The notes beneath the pieces were generated by a model. It searched no databases, was not told where the DNA came from, and saw nothing but the letters and a program-made list of their open reading frames with translations. Position numbers and translations under genes: made by a program. Below are positions 24,476-33,300 of a DNA stretch of 40,637 bases, one piece after another. The stretch's first letter is position 1; each line of letters begins with the position of its first letter. The stretch is from Bacteriovoracaceae bacterium UBA7317. Lineage in GTDB: Bacteria > Bdellovibrionota > Bacteriovoracia > Bacteriovoracales > Bacteriovoracaceae. The DNA lies in the NCBI GenBank assembly GCA_002474345.1, contig DKQD01000060.1, positions 1 to 40,637 on the forward strand. The letters are read 5' to 3'.

Positions 24476-26242
24476 ATGAGAATTACCGATCATTCAACTA
24501 GTGAACATGAAACTTGCTCAATAAATCTTCTCCCCGAGTTCTTAGTTAACCAGATCAAAGCGGGTGAAGTCATAGAAAGGCCCGCTTCACTCATTAAAGA
24601 GGTTATAGAAAACTCACTTGATGCAGACTCTACTGAAATTGAGGTCCATATTATTGAAAATGGATTAGAACTCATAAGTATAAAAGATAACGGAAAAGGC
24701 ATGAGCTACGAAGAGCTCCCCTATGCATTTTGTCGCCACGCGACCTCAAAAATTAATAACCTTGATGACCTTTATAACCTGTCAAGTTTTGGTTTTAGAG
24801 GAGAAGCCCTTGCCAGCATTAGTAGTATCTCTAGACTCATATGCAAAACAGCGAAAAATAATGGAATGGGTGGAAAGATTGTAATCAATGGTTCAAAACA
24901 AGAGACTTACCACCAAGTCTCTAACGAGAAACAAGGGACAACCCTTTCCATTAAGGACCTCTTCTATAATACTCCAGTTAGACTTAAGTTTATTAAATCC
25001 AAAAACTCAGAAAAAAATGCAATCAGGAAAATAATCCAGTCATTCCTACTCTCTTCTCCTCAGACAACATTTAAGATTTCCTTCGATTCTGGAGATAAGG
25101 AAATTTATAATGCCGTTAACTCTGAAAATTATTTGAAAAGAGTCCAGAAAGTTTTTTTTAAAAGAAGTAGCTCAAACCAAGAAATTAAAAAACTAGAATT
25201 CTCTTACGATAATTATTCTCTAGAAGCATATTTTTCAAAGATATCTACAAAAGGAAACTCCCACAAATGCCAATTTCTTTTTGCAAATAATCGTTTCTTT
25301 GCGGACAAAACAATACATGCTCTTATTTTGAGGACGATGTCTTCTTTATGGCAGGAAGGGACAACTGGTCATTACCTTATTAAGATTAAGCTTCCTCAAA
25401 ATCATATGGATATAAATGTCCATCCGAGAAAAACTCAAATCAAGTTTTTAAAAAGCTCTCTCATCTATTCTCTTATATCCTCTGGGCTGGCCCAAGAGCT
25501 AAAAAAAGAAACCTTTTCTTTAAATAAAAAGTTAAATGATAATAATACTTCCAGTTCTCATTTAAACTCTAACCCATTTACAGATTACTTTTCATCAAAC
25601 CAAAATCAAACCGAGTCGACTTTTGGGCAAGACTTCAGCTATAAATACTCTCAAGAAGAATCACTCGCTGAAAACAAAAATACATACTTTTATTTATCCC
25701 CTACGTACTCTCTTTTTAAAGATGCTGAAGGCTCATCTTTTATTGTTGATAAAAGACAGCTCCTTGTGGATTATGCCCTCCATTTTTTTAAAGTGCACTT
25801 TCCTTTTAAAAATGAAGAAAAGTCTCCCTTACTTATAAGTGAACCATTTTCTGTATTGGGTCCCACCTTTAGCAAAAAAACCCTCCAATCACTTGAAGAT
25901 TTTGGAATTGAATTAGAGTATCTAGCTGAAGACACCCTCATTCTCAGATCAATACCTCAATTTCTTGAATTATTACCCTATAAGGAGCTCATTCAAGCTA
26001 TTATATTGACCATCTCATTTCTTTCAAATCAAAATAAAATTAATAACTTAAGTGGTAATCCATCCTTTTTTCATGAAAACCGCGAGTTTTTACTTGAAAA
26101 CATCCCCTCATCGTCCTATGAACTGAGTGAAAAGTTTTTTTTAGCGATGTGTAATAAATTAAAAAACACCTCTCAAAAGAGTAGTTTCAAATTTTTAGAT
26201 CAAAAAACCCTTGAGGGCTTATTTCAATTTAAGAAGAGGTAA
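24476..26242 (+). CDS. mutL: DNA mismatch repair protein MutL
   Basis: GHKL ATPase of 588 residues that couples MutS mismatch recognition to strand removal. The N-terminal half has all family motifs: NQIKAGEVIERPASLIKEVIENSLDA, DNGKGM, RHATSKI, FGFRGEALASI and GTTLSIKDLFYNTPVR, and later DINVHPRKTQIKF. The C-terminal dimerisation domain (about 410-588) is divergent. The endonuclease motif DQHAxxE, which would be expected near SSFIVDKRQLLVDYAL, is not present, so like E. coli MutL it probably does not nick DNA. No mutS or mutH is in the window. The ATG has no strong ribosome-binding site. Confidence 0.96.
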   Translation: MRITDHSTSEHETCSINLLPEFLVNQIKAGEVIERPASLIKEVIENSLDADSTEIEVHIIENGLELISIKDNGKGMSYEELPYAFCRHATSKINNLDDLYNLSSFGFRGEALASISSISRLICKTAKNNGMGGKIVINGSKQETYHQVSNEKQGTTLSIKDLFYNTPVRLKFIKSKNSEKNAIRKIIQSFLLSSPQTTFKISFDSGDKEIYNAVNSENYLKRVQKVFFKRSSSNQEIKKLEFSYDNYSLEAYFSKISTKGNSHKCQFLFANNRFFADKTIHALILRTMSSLWQEGTTGHYLIKIKLPQNHMDINVHPRKTQIKFLKSSLIYSLISSGLAQELKKETFSLNKKLNDNNTSSSHLNSNPFTDYFSSNQNQTESTFGQDFSYKYSQEESLAENKNTYFYLSPTYSLFKDAEGSSFIVDKRQLLVDYALHFFKVHFPFKNEEKSPLLISEPFSVLGPTFSKKTLQSLEDFGIELEYLAEDTLILRSIPQFLELLPYKELIQAIILTISFLSNQNKINNLSGNPSFFHENREFLLENIPSSSYELSEKFFLAMCNKLKNTSQKSSFKFLDQKTLEGLFQFKKR

Positions 26243-26249
26243 TTGAGCC

Positions 26250-27212
26250 TTGAAAAAAGTTATTATCATTTCAGGTCCAACTGCATCCGGAAAAACAAAA
26301 GTAAGCTTGGAACTCATTCAAAAAGGCATAGAAAAAAACATCCCTTTTGCTATTGTTAATTTTGACTCTCTCTTATTTTACAATGAGCTAAATATAGGAA
26401 CAGCTAAGCCTACAGCAAAAGAATTGAAACAATTCTCTCACTACATGGTTAATATTACTTCGATAACTAATCCATTAAATGCATCAGATTATTATAAAAA
26501 GACAATACCCATTATTCAAAAACTTCATGAAGATAATATTATCCCAGTCTTAGTTGGAGGAAGTGGCTTTTATTTACGCTCTCTTATAAAGGGAATGTAT
26601 GATTGTCCAACTATTCCAATGGAACTAAAAGAAAAAAATGAAATTCTTTTTCAAACAGAAGGCATTACTCCTTTTTTGGAAATTTTAAAAAAGCATGACC
26701 CCTACTCTTATGAACATTTACACCCAAACGATAGTTACCGAATCATAAGAGCGACTGAGTTTTTCCAAACAACTGGTACTCCTATATCTTCTGAAAAAAA
26801 TAGGCTTGATTCACAAAACCCTTATGATTTCTCAGATGGAGGAGCCCAGGATTGGAAAATTTTCCACTCCTTCCTAGACATCCCTAAAGATCAACATCAA
26901 ATTATTATTGAAAAAAGAACCAAACAAATGATAAAAGAAGGTCTAGTTGATGAGGTGAAGTTGATTCTTAAAGAAGGCTTCAAAGGAGATGAAAAGCCTC
27001 TTCAGTCAATTGGGTACAAAGAAACTCTACAATTTATTGAAGGTAAATTTGACAGCCAAAAGTCATATTTAGAGAGAATTAATATCAGTACAAGACAACT
27101 TGCAAAGTCTCAAAGAACTTTTTTTAAAAAAGTTCTTGAAAAAGAAACTTTTAATCCTCTTGTTGATATGGGAAAAGCCCTTAATCGAATGACTCAATTC
27201 TCCCTTGAATAA
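26250..27212 (+). CDS. miaA: tRNA dimethylallyltransferase MiaA
   Basis: Transfers a dimethylallyl group to A37 of tRNAs reading UNN codons. The 320-residue protein has the P-loop SGPTASGKT at its start, NFDSLLFYNELNIGTAKPT, the segment VLVGGSGFYLRSLIKGMYD and, near the C-terminus, LQSIGYKE and STRQLAKSQRTFFKK. The start is TTG with AGAAGAGG upstream inside the mutL end, eight bases after the mutL stop region. mutL-miaA adjacency is common in bacteria. Confidence 0.96.
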   Translation: MKKVIIISGPTASGKTKVSLELIQKGIEKNIPFAIVNFDSLLFYNELNIGTAKPTAKELKQFSHYMVNITSITNPLNASDYYKKTIPIIQKLHEDNIIPVLVGGSGFYLRSLIKGMYDCPTIPMELKEKNEILFQTEGITPFLEILKKHDPYSYEHLHPNDSYRIIRATEFFQTTGTPISSEKNRLDSQNPYDFSDGGAQDWKIFHSFLDIPKDQHQIIIEKRTKQMIKEGLVDEVKLILKEGFKGDEKPLQSIGYKETLQFIEGKFDSQKSYLERINISTRQLAKSQRTFFKKVLEKETFNPLVDMGKALNRMTQFSLE

Positions 27213-27221
27213 GAGAAGTAA

Positions 27222-27242
27222 CCTCATTAAAAACACATGAGG
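27222..27242 (+). promoter_or_regulatory. ppsR: Hairpin that includes the ppsR ribosome-binding site
   Basis: CCTCAT (27222-27227) pairs with ATGAGG (27237-27242) across a nine-base loop. The right arm contains GAGG, the ribosome-binding site four bases before the ppsR ATG. The hairpin could lower ppsR translation unless ribosomes finishing miaA open it. Inference from sequence only; the stem is just six pairs. Confidence 0.35.
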
Positions 27243-27246
27243 CTTT

Positions 27247-28098
27247 ATGCAAAATACCGTTAGCTCAAAGAAGAAGATAAAAATAGTCATTATCTCTGAT
27301 GGGACAGGGGAAACGGCCTCTGCTGTTTCCAGGGCCATTATGGCTCAATTTAAAAGTACAAATGCCTACTATACGAGGTTTAAAAATATTCGATCCGACC
27401 AACAAATTGATTCAATTTTTAAGCAAGTCGCAAAAAATCATAATCTAATTCTCTACACTATTGTAAACCAAAAACTTAGAGAAAAAATTTCCCTTCTAGC
27501 TAGGGCCTATACCATCAGGACCATTGATCTTTTAGGTCCATCGTTAACAACCTTTTCTAATATATTGGACCAAGAACCTGATTTAAAACCAGGAAGCCTT
27601 TATGAAATAAATGATGAATATTTTAAACGTGTCCAAGCAATGGAGTATACCTTAAACCATGATGACGGAAAGTGCTTAAATACTATTCACCTTGCAGACA
27701 TCGTATTAATTGGAATATCAAGAACTTCGAAAACACCTCTTTCTGTATTCCTTTCCCAGTTAGGAAAAAAAGTTGCAAATGTTCCTTTAGTTTATGGCTC
27801 AAAGATACCTAAACAACTTGAGGAAATTGATCAAAGAAAAATTTTTGCACTTACAATTAACCCTGAAACTTTAATGGAAATAAGGAAAAAGCGCCTAGAA
27901 CGACTCAAAGCTAATGGTTTTCACGGTGAATATGCGGATAATTCCAATGTGATAAAAGAGCTTGAGTGGGCAAATGAACTCTACAAAAGAAATAAAAAAT
28001 GGGTCACATTTAATATTACCAATAAGGCACTTGAAGATACAGCCTCGGAAATCTTAAAAATTTTACAGTTTAGAGAAAAAAATGTTTTTTTAAATTAG
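27247..28098 (+). CDS. ppsR: PEP synthase / pyruvate phosphate dikinase regulatory protein (PPSR/PDRP)
   Basis: Bifunctional serine/threonine kinase and phosphorylase (DUF299 family) that inactivates PEP synthase or pyruvate phosphate dikinase with ADP and reactivates it with phosphate. The 283 residues show SDGTGETA near the N-terminus (residues 15-22), the conserved GISRTSKTPLSVFL P-loop-like motif and KVANVPLV, all hallmarks of the family. The target enzyme is not in the window. It lies in the mutL-miaA-ppsR-PRC/CBS-Nramp series; the following gene begins ten bases after its stop. Confidence 0.94.
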   Translation: MQNTVSSKKKIKIVIISDGTGETASAVSRAIMAQFKSTNAYYTRFKNIRSDQQIDSIFKQVAKNHNLILYTIVNQKLREKISLLARAYTIRTIDLLGPSLTTFSNILDQEPDLKPGSLYEINDEYFKRVQAMEYTLNHDDGKCLNTIHLADIVLIGISRTSKTPLSVFLSQLGKKVANVPLVYGSKIPKQLEEIDQRKIFALTINPETLMEIRKKRLERLKANGFHGEYADNSNVIKELEWANELYKRNKKWVTFNITNKALEDTASEILKILQFREKNVFLN

Positions 28099-28108
28099 AA
28101 TAGATAAC

Positions 28109-29437
28109 ATGAGTATCTTTCAAAAATTACCTCAAGTTACGGTTGATTTCTCTACTACAATAGGGACACCAATATTTGACAACCAAGGAAAAAGACTCGG
28201 TGTCTTAAATGACGTTTATGTCGATTTTGAAGAATCTTACCCGGAAATTTTTGCAATACAGGTAAAAAAAAGAAAAAATTTTTTTTCAATCTACTGGAAG
28301 GATATAAAAAGCTTTTCTACAAAAGAAGTTATAGTCAAAAAATCAACTAAACTTAATGATGGAGTACTTTGCAGAAAATTAAAGGATCAAAAAACCAATA
28401 TATTAAAAGAGTCTTATCAAAAAGACAGGCAAGACTATCCAAGCTTAGGTAAAGTAATACTGGATAAACAGATTGTAGACACTAGTGGAAAAAAGGTTGT
28501 CCGAGTTAATGATATTCAGTTTATTAAATCTGGACCTTTTCTTAGAGTTACGAATGTTGCCGTAGGGCTGAGGAGCATTATAAGACGGCTTGGGTTTGAG
28601 CCCTTTATTGACTCTATCATTAAATTTTTTAATAAAAAGGCTAACTACCTTAATGAGGAAGCATTAATTAACTGGAAGTTCGTTCACACAATTCCAAATA
28701 AAAATGTACAACAAAATGTTAAGCTAAACTTAAGCAATGATCAACTTAACGAAATACATCCCGCTGACCTTGCAGACATTCTAGAAGACTTAGATTCTTT
28801 TGGAAGAAATGAGATTTTTAACAACCTTGGTGACCATTTAGCCGCAGAGACACTATCTGAAATTGAACCTGATTTTAAGGCACAACTTATTAAAGAAAAA
28901 CCTCCAAAAAAGGTCGCCGAAATAATTGAAAACTTGGGAACAGATGAAGCAGTTGATATTTTAAAAGAATTAGAAGAAGAAAAAGCAGATGAAATTATTT
29001 CAAATTTAGATGATAATGAGTTCCAAGTCGATATAAACGAGCTACTTGAATATAAACCTAATGTAGCTGGCGGCTTAATGACAACAGAAATGTTTACAGT
29101 ATCACCTCAAAATACAAAATACCAAATCATAGAAAAAATAAAAAAAGATCATGAAGAATACGATACCATTTACGACATTTTTATTATTGATGAAAAAAAA
29201 TCGTTACTTGGTACTTGTACTCTAAAACACTTATTAACCCAAAGTGATAATGATAAAATTTCAACTTTTATGAAGAAGAAAGATGGATCTATGACTTTTC
29301 GTCCTCAAACTCACTGGAAAGAAATTGCTCAACATATGAGTAAATATAATATGAATAATGTTCCAATTACAAATGATAAAGGTCATTTACTTGGCCTTGT
29401 GACTGTTGATGATGTTTTACCTTGGTTACTCAACTAA
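28109..29437 (+). CDS. PRC-barrel / MgtE_N / CBS regulatory protein
   Basis: A 442-residue soluble protein with four modules. There are two PRC-barrel-like segments (about 15-85, with GTPIFDNQGKRLGVLNDVYVDF, and about 105-175, with DTSGKKVVRVNDIQF), an MgtE N-terminal superhelical domain (about 210-310, HPADLADILEDL and VAEIIENLGTDEAVDIL repeats), and a CBS pair (about 318-442, YKPNVAGGLMTTEMFTVSP ... VPITNDKGHLLGLVTVDDVL). In MgtE the N and CBS domains sense magnesium and gate the channel; here there is no channel domain. The Nramp-type transporter follows directly, so this protein is probably its metal-sensing partner. Confidence 0.9.
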   Translation: MSIFQKLPQVTVDFSTTIGTPIFDNQGKRLGVLNDVYVDFEESYPEIFAIQVKKRKNFFSIYWKDIKSFSTKEVIVKKSTKLNDGVLCRKLKDQKTNILKESYQKDRQDYPSLGKVILDKQIVDTSGKKVVRVNDIQFIKSGPFLRVTNVAVGLRSIIRRLGFEPFIDSIIKFFNKKANYLNEEALINWKFVHTIPNKNVQQNVKLNLSNDQLNEIHPADLADILEDLDSFGRNEIFNNLGDHLAAETLSEIEPDFKAQLIKEKPPKKVAEIIENLGTDEAVDILKELEEEKADEIISNLDDNEFQVDINELLEYKPNVAGGLMTTEMFTVSPQNTKYQIIEKIKKDHEEYDTIYDIFIIDEKKSLLGTCTLKHLLTQSDNDKISTFMKKKDGSMTFRPQTHWKEIAQHMSKYNMNNVPITNDKGHLLGLVTVDDVLPWLLN

Positions 29438-29459
29438 AAGTTGAAAAAAAGGATATTTT

Positions 29460-30719
29460 ATTAAAAGTCAAAAGAAGCCATCTTCTTTAATTCCCAAAAT
29501 TTTTCTCCTATTTAGTATCATAGGGCCAGGTTTAATTACAGCAAATATTGATAACGATGCGGGCGGAATTGCCATATACTCACTCGTGGGAGCCGAATCT
29601 GGGTTAAGACTTATCTGGGTTCTTATTCCTATTACGATAGCTCTTATTATGGTTCAAGAAATGTCTGCAAGGATGGGAATTGTTACAGGAAAAGGATTAG
29701 CTGACTTAATAAGGGAGCGATTTGGTTTAAAAACAACCTTTTATTTACTTTTACTCCTTATAATAGCTGATTTAGGAAATACTATGGCTGAGTTTGCAGG
29801 AATTGCATCAGCTGGAGAAATTTTTGGTATATCTAAGTTTATTTCTGTACCTATAAGCTCCTTTTTTGTTTGGTTATTGGTTCTTAAAGGTGATTACAAA
29901 ATAGTTGAAAGAGTTTTTCTAATTGGATGCAGTGTTTATCTATCTTATATCGTATCTGGTTTTATTATATCTCCTCCCTGGGAGGAAGTTGCTAAATCTC
30001 TTATCATGCCAAATATCAATTCTCTAAAGTCGACTGATATTCCTCTTATTGTTGGCCTTATTGGGACATCAATTACTCCATGGATGCAGTTTTACATCCA
30101 GGCTGCTGTTGTCGAAAAGGGTATAACCGTAAAAAACTTAATCCATTCTAAAATTGATGTTATTGCTGGATGCTGTTTAATGTCCATTGTAACACTTTTT
30201 ATTATTATCTGCTGTGCTGCTACTCTTCATAGAAACGGTGTCTCTATTAAGGATGCGAAGGATGCAGCCATCGCACTGAAACCATTCGCTGGACCTCATT
30301 CCTCTATTCTTTTTGGAATTGGTCTCTTTAATGCCTCTATATTTGCTGCTGCTCTTTTACCATTAGCAACTAGTTATTATGTATGTGAAGGAATGGGTTG
30401 GGAATCCGGTGTTGACAAGTCTTTTAAAGAAGCCCCTAATTTCTTTATTATTTTCACAACCTTAGTATTTTTTAGTGCGCTCTTTATTTTATTTCCACAA
30501 ATTAACCTTTTTAAAGTTCTTATTTGGTCTCAAATTATAAATGGTATATTAATTCCAATCGTTTTGATCTTTATTTTAAAATTATGTAATGATAAAGAAT
30601 TAATGGGGGAATATGCGAACTCTAAAATATTTAACTTTTTTTCATATTTAATAATTTTAATTATGGTTTTGGTTAATGGGGTTCTAATGGTTCAAGAATT
30701 GTCGATTTTATTAAATTAA
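29460..30719 (+). CDS. Nramp-family transporter, NRMT-like, with apparent ATT start
   Basis: Inner-membrane cation transporter with about ten helices, 419 residues from the chosen start. A GTG at 29586 gives 377 residues but cuts off helix 1; the frame continues upstream through GPGLITANIDNDAGGIA, the Nramp helix-1 motif, back to a stop at 29442-29444. No ATG/GTG/TTG lies in that stretch. ATT at 29460 has AAGGA six bases upstream and gives a sensible N-terminus (IKSQKKPSS), so I infer an AUU start. In helix 6 the canonical MPH metal motif is replaced by SITPWMQF. This is a divergent Nramp group that includes the magnesium-transporting NRMTs, which suits the MgtE-like partner. Confidence 0.82.
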   Translation: MKSQKKPSSLIPKIFLLFSIIGPGLITANIDNDAGGIAIYSLVGAESGLRLIWVLIPITIALIMVQEMSARMGIVTGKGLADLIRERFGLKTTFYLLLLLIIADLGNTMAEFAGIASAGEIFGISKFISVPISSFFVWLLVLKGDYKIVERVFLIGCSVYLSYIVSGFIISPPWEEVAKSLIMPNINSLKSTDIPLIVGLIGTSITPWMQFYIQAAVVEKGITVKNLIHSKIDVIAGCCLMSIVTLFIIICCAATLHRNGVSIKDAKDAAIALKPFAGPHSSILFGIGLFNASIFAAALLPLATSYYVCEGMGWESGVDKSFKEAPNFFIIFTTLVFFSALFILFPQINLFKVLIWSQIINGILIPIVLIFILKLCNDKELMGEYANSKIFNFFSYLIILIMVLVNGVLMVQELSILLN

Positions 30720-32677
30720 ATAATATTACATAAGTCTACTACATCATCTTCTACTTTAAACGTAAACTCCACGTTCCTTAATATTTTCTCCCCCTTTTTT
30801 TTGTACTTAACTTTATATTTTGTTGGAGTTAATTCTCCATCCATAGGAAATGCAATCCCCATCTGTGGATCAATTGGCAAGGTTTCCTCTCTCTTTTCCT
30901 TAAAAATTTCAAAAAATATTTTCCCTTCTAAACAATCCTGATAAGTCACTAAGTAACCATAACTAACTTCAGGCATCTTTGGTATTTCTAGTTCAATTTG
31001 AGGTTTTTCTTTCGACAATTTTACTAATGTAACGAAATTAGCGAGGTCTATTTCTTCAACTCTAATAATATTTTCTTTTAAAAGAGGGATTTTAAAGGAT
31101 CCAAAGACATCAACTTTAACTTCTTTTCCATTCAAAAAAACTTTTTGTTGAGTCGAATCAAAGTTTTTAAAAGTTACTTGACCATCTACAATATTTTTAT
31201 TGCTTTCATTTTCCGGCTTTGTTTTAATAGGATCTTTGTTTTTTTTAGATATATTACCGGTTATTTTAGGATTTTCATTTGATCGATTGATTGTAAAAAT
31301 TATTATTAGTGAAACAATCAATAAAGAAAAAATAAGAATCAATTTCTTATTTTTCTTTTTTCTTAAATGGTTTTTTCTTTTAGTTGATGTCCCCCTTTTT
31401 TTCTTCTTCCTTAATTTCTTTTTAGACGTGGTTTTTTTTGGAATATGTATCTTATTAGTTCTTTCCAAATTTTTTTTCTTTTTTTCTTCTCCACCTTTCA
31501 AGGATTCTGAATTTTCTTCTTCTCCTAAAATTGATATATTATTTCGTTTTTTCTTAAGAGAAATCTTATTCGTATTTTCCTGTTGAAATCCAAAGTCAAG
31601 AACTTGTTCTTTTTTTAACTTAGGTCCTTCATCAATTCCTTCTTTTGAACTAACTCCATCTTTTTCATTTTTTAAATCATCTAAATAAGGTCTTAGATCA
31701 ATACTTCCGAATTCATACATTTTAGATCTATCGTCTTTAATTTCTGCTTTAAATAATTCTTGAGAAAAATAAGATAAATCAGATGAGTTAAAATCAGGAA
31801 AATAAGAATATAGGTATTTAATTAATGTTCTATTTAATTTATCTAAATTTTCAAACCTTTGATTTCTATCTTTTGACAAACATTTTAACACAATCTCATC
31901 TAATTCCTTAGTAACTCTCGGATTAATTGAAGATGGTTTCGGTATATTACATTCTTGTATTTTTTTCAAAATAGCTAATTCATTTTTTGCTTTAAATAAT
32001 TTTCTATTACAAAGCATTTCCCATAGAGTAATGCCTACTGCAAATTCATCATATCTAGGGTCTAAATCAAAACCTTCCAAATACTCAGGAGCTAAATAAG
32101 ATATTTTCCCTTTTATTGTTCCTGCTTGAGTCGACTCAGAATTCGTTTCAGCTTTTGCTATACCAAAATCAATTACCTTTACTGCCCCATCAAAAGTAAG
32201 CATTATATTGTGAGGAGAAATATCTCTGTGAATGATATTTGCCTTTTTACCAGTAAGCTTATCAGTCAGAGTATGGGCGTAATGAAGAGCCTGACAAACT
32301 TGAGTTATAATGTAGATAGATATCTCTACAGGAAAAACGAACTTATTTTCCTTAAGTTTATCAAGGTATTCTTTTAGGTTTCTTCCATCGCAATATTCCA
32401 TTGCAACAAAAAGCTGATTTTTATATATTCCATAATCGTAAGTTTGCACTATATTTGGATGGATAAGGCTGAAAGTAACCTTTAGCTCATCTAGAAACAT
32501 CGTTTTAAAAGATTCATCTTGAGAAAACTGAGGTTGCACCATTTTTATTGCAACGATTTTATCAGCTTGTTCTCCTAAAAATCTTGCACGACAAATCTTG
32601 GCCATTCCACCATCGACTAGATGATCAAGTATTAAATACCTACCAAATCTTTCATGCTTTTCTTTTTTTTCAGACAT
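30716..32677 (-). CDS. Membrane-anchored Ser/Thr protein kinase
   Basis: A 653-residue protein. The kinase domain (about 12-295) has the glycine loop VDGGMAKI, ATP-binding Lys45 (AIKMVQ), catalytic HRDISPHN with Asp152, DFG at 170-172 and the APEYLEGFDLDPRYDEFAVG activation region, so it looks active and of the myxobacterial PknB-like type. A charged linker and a strongly basic stretch (about 395-428) lead to one membrane helix (about 432-450). The outer domain (about 460-653) seems beta-rich with no recognised fold. Its stop overlaps the Nramp stop by three bases on opposite strands. Targets unknown; the FHA protein in this window is one candidate effector. Confidence 0.92.
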   Translation of the reverse strand: MSEKKEKHERFGRYLILDHLVDGGMAKICRARFLGEQADKIVAIKMVQPQFSQDESFKTMFLDELKVTFSLIHPNIVQTYDYGIYKNQLFVAMEYCDGRNLKEYLDKLKENKFVFPVEISIYIITQVCQALHYAHTLTDKLTGKKANIIHRDISPHNIMLTFDGAVKVIDFGIAKAETNSESTQAGTIKGKISYLAPEYLEGFDLDPRYDEFAVGITLWEMLCNRKLFKAKNELAILKKIQECNIPKPSSINPRVTKELDEIVLKCLSKDRNQRFENLDKLNRTLIKYLYSYFPDFNSSDLSYFSQELFKAEIKDDRSKMYEFGSIDLRPYLDDLKNEKDGVSSKEGIDEGPKLKKEQVLDFGFQQENTNKISLKKKRNNISILGEEENSESLKGGEEKKKKNLERTNKIHIPKKTTSKKKLRKKKKRGTSTKRKNHLRKKKNKKLILIFSLLIVSLIIIFTINRSNENPKITGNISKKNKDPIKTKPENESNKNIVDGQVTFKNFDSTQQKVFLNGKEVKVDVFGSFKIPLLKENIIRVEEIDLANFVTLVKLSKEKPQIELEIPKMPEVSYGYLVTYQDCLEGKIFFEIFKEKREETLPIDPQMGIAFPMDGELTPTKYKVKYKKKGEKILRNVEFTFKVEDDVVDLCNII

Positions 32678-32778
32678 ATAAATAATTCCCTACTTATTCA
32701 CTTCGGCAAGAAAATAATTAACCTTTAAAATTACTAGGGCTATTTTTCGATGATAATTTTGTAAAAAAAAATTATTTT

Positions 32779-33300
32779 TTAAATTTTAATTTGAATGTTT
32801 TTAAAACCAGGCAATTGAAGATTAAACTCTATATTCTTTTTAAATTCTGAGCAAAAGAACCTATTGATATAATTGTGATGAAAAAATTGATCCAAATCCG
32901 GATGCATTTTTAAGTTTTCAGCCACTCTTGTCATTTTGACCTCAACTAAACCTTTTTTATCTAATTTTTTTGAAATTAATTTATAAAAATCTTTATGTTT
33001 AGTTGGATAGTAAACTAGAGATACAAATAATCTTTCGCAACTTTTTAATTTTTCTTCATTACTTGGCGATACCCATGTGTAGAAATTACTATCTTTTTTT
33101 ATCTCTCCTAAAAGGATATCTAGATTTAAACTTAAATCTTTGTACCATGAATATCTTTTAAAAATGATCCTATCTTCCCATTTCTTTTTTAAAAAGCGTC
33201 CTCCCTTTAAATTGAATTCACCTTCCTTGAACATATTTTTAGAAAAAGAGCTACAACCATTCAAAAAAAATATTAAAATAAAGATTGATATTAATTTTAT
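32779..33300 (-). CDS. Small unknown lipoprotein, apparent ATA start
   Basis: With a TTG start at 33264 the protein would begin inside its own signal peptide. Read upstream, the frame gives IKLISIFILIFFLNGC, a complete lipoprotein signal with the lipobox LNGC. No ATG/GTG/TTG exists between the preceding stop and this segment; ATA at 33298-33300 has AAGGAG seven bases upstream and overlaps the stop of the hydrolase gene as ATAA. I therefore infer an AUA start and translational coupling, 173 residues. The mature part is basic, with aromatic residues (FKRYSWYKDL, FYTWVSPSNEE), and not recognised. The kinase gene follows after 101 bases. Confidence 0.7.
   Translation of the reverse strand: MKLISIFILIFFLNGCSSFSKNMFKEGEFNLKGGRFLKKKWEDRIIFKRYSWYKDLSLNLDILLGEIKKDSNFYTWVSPSNEEKLKSCERLFVSLVYYPTKHKDFYKLISKKLDKKGLVEVKMTRVAENLKMHPDLDQFFHHNYINRFFCSEFKKNIEFNLQLPGFKNIQIKI

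Noticed and set aside
29586..30719. GTG at 29586 as the start of the Nramp-type gene
   Set aside because: It removes most of helix 1, including the conserved GPGLITANIDNDAGG segment that is in frame directly upstream.
31200..31586. Plus-strand Phe/Leu-rich open frame within the kinase gene
   Set aside because: It is the complement of the Lys-rich linker of the kinase; the apparent membrane protein is an artefact of poly-A/poly-T composition.
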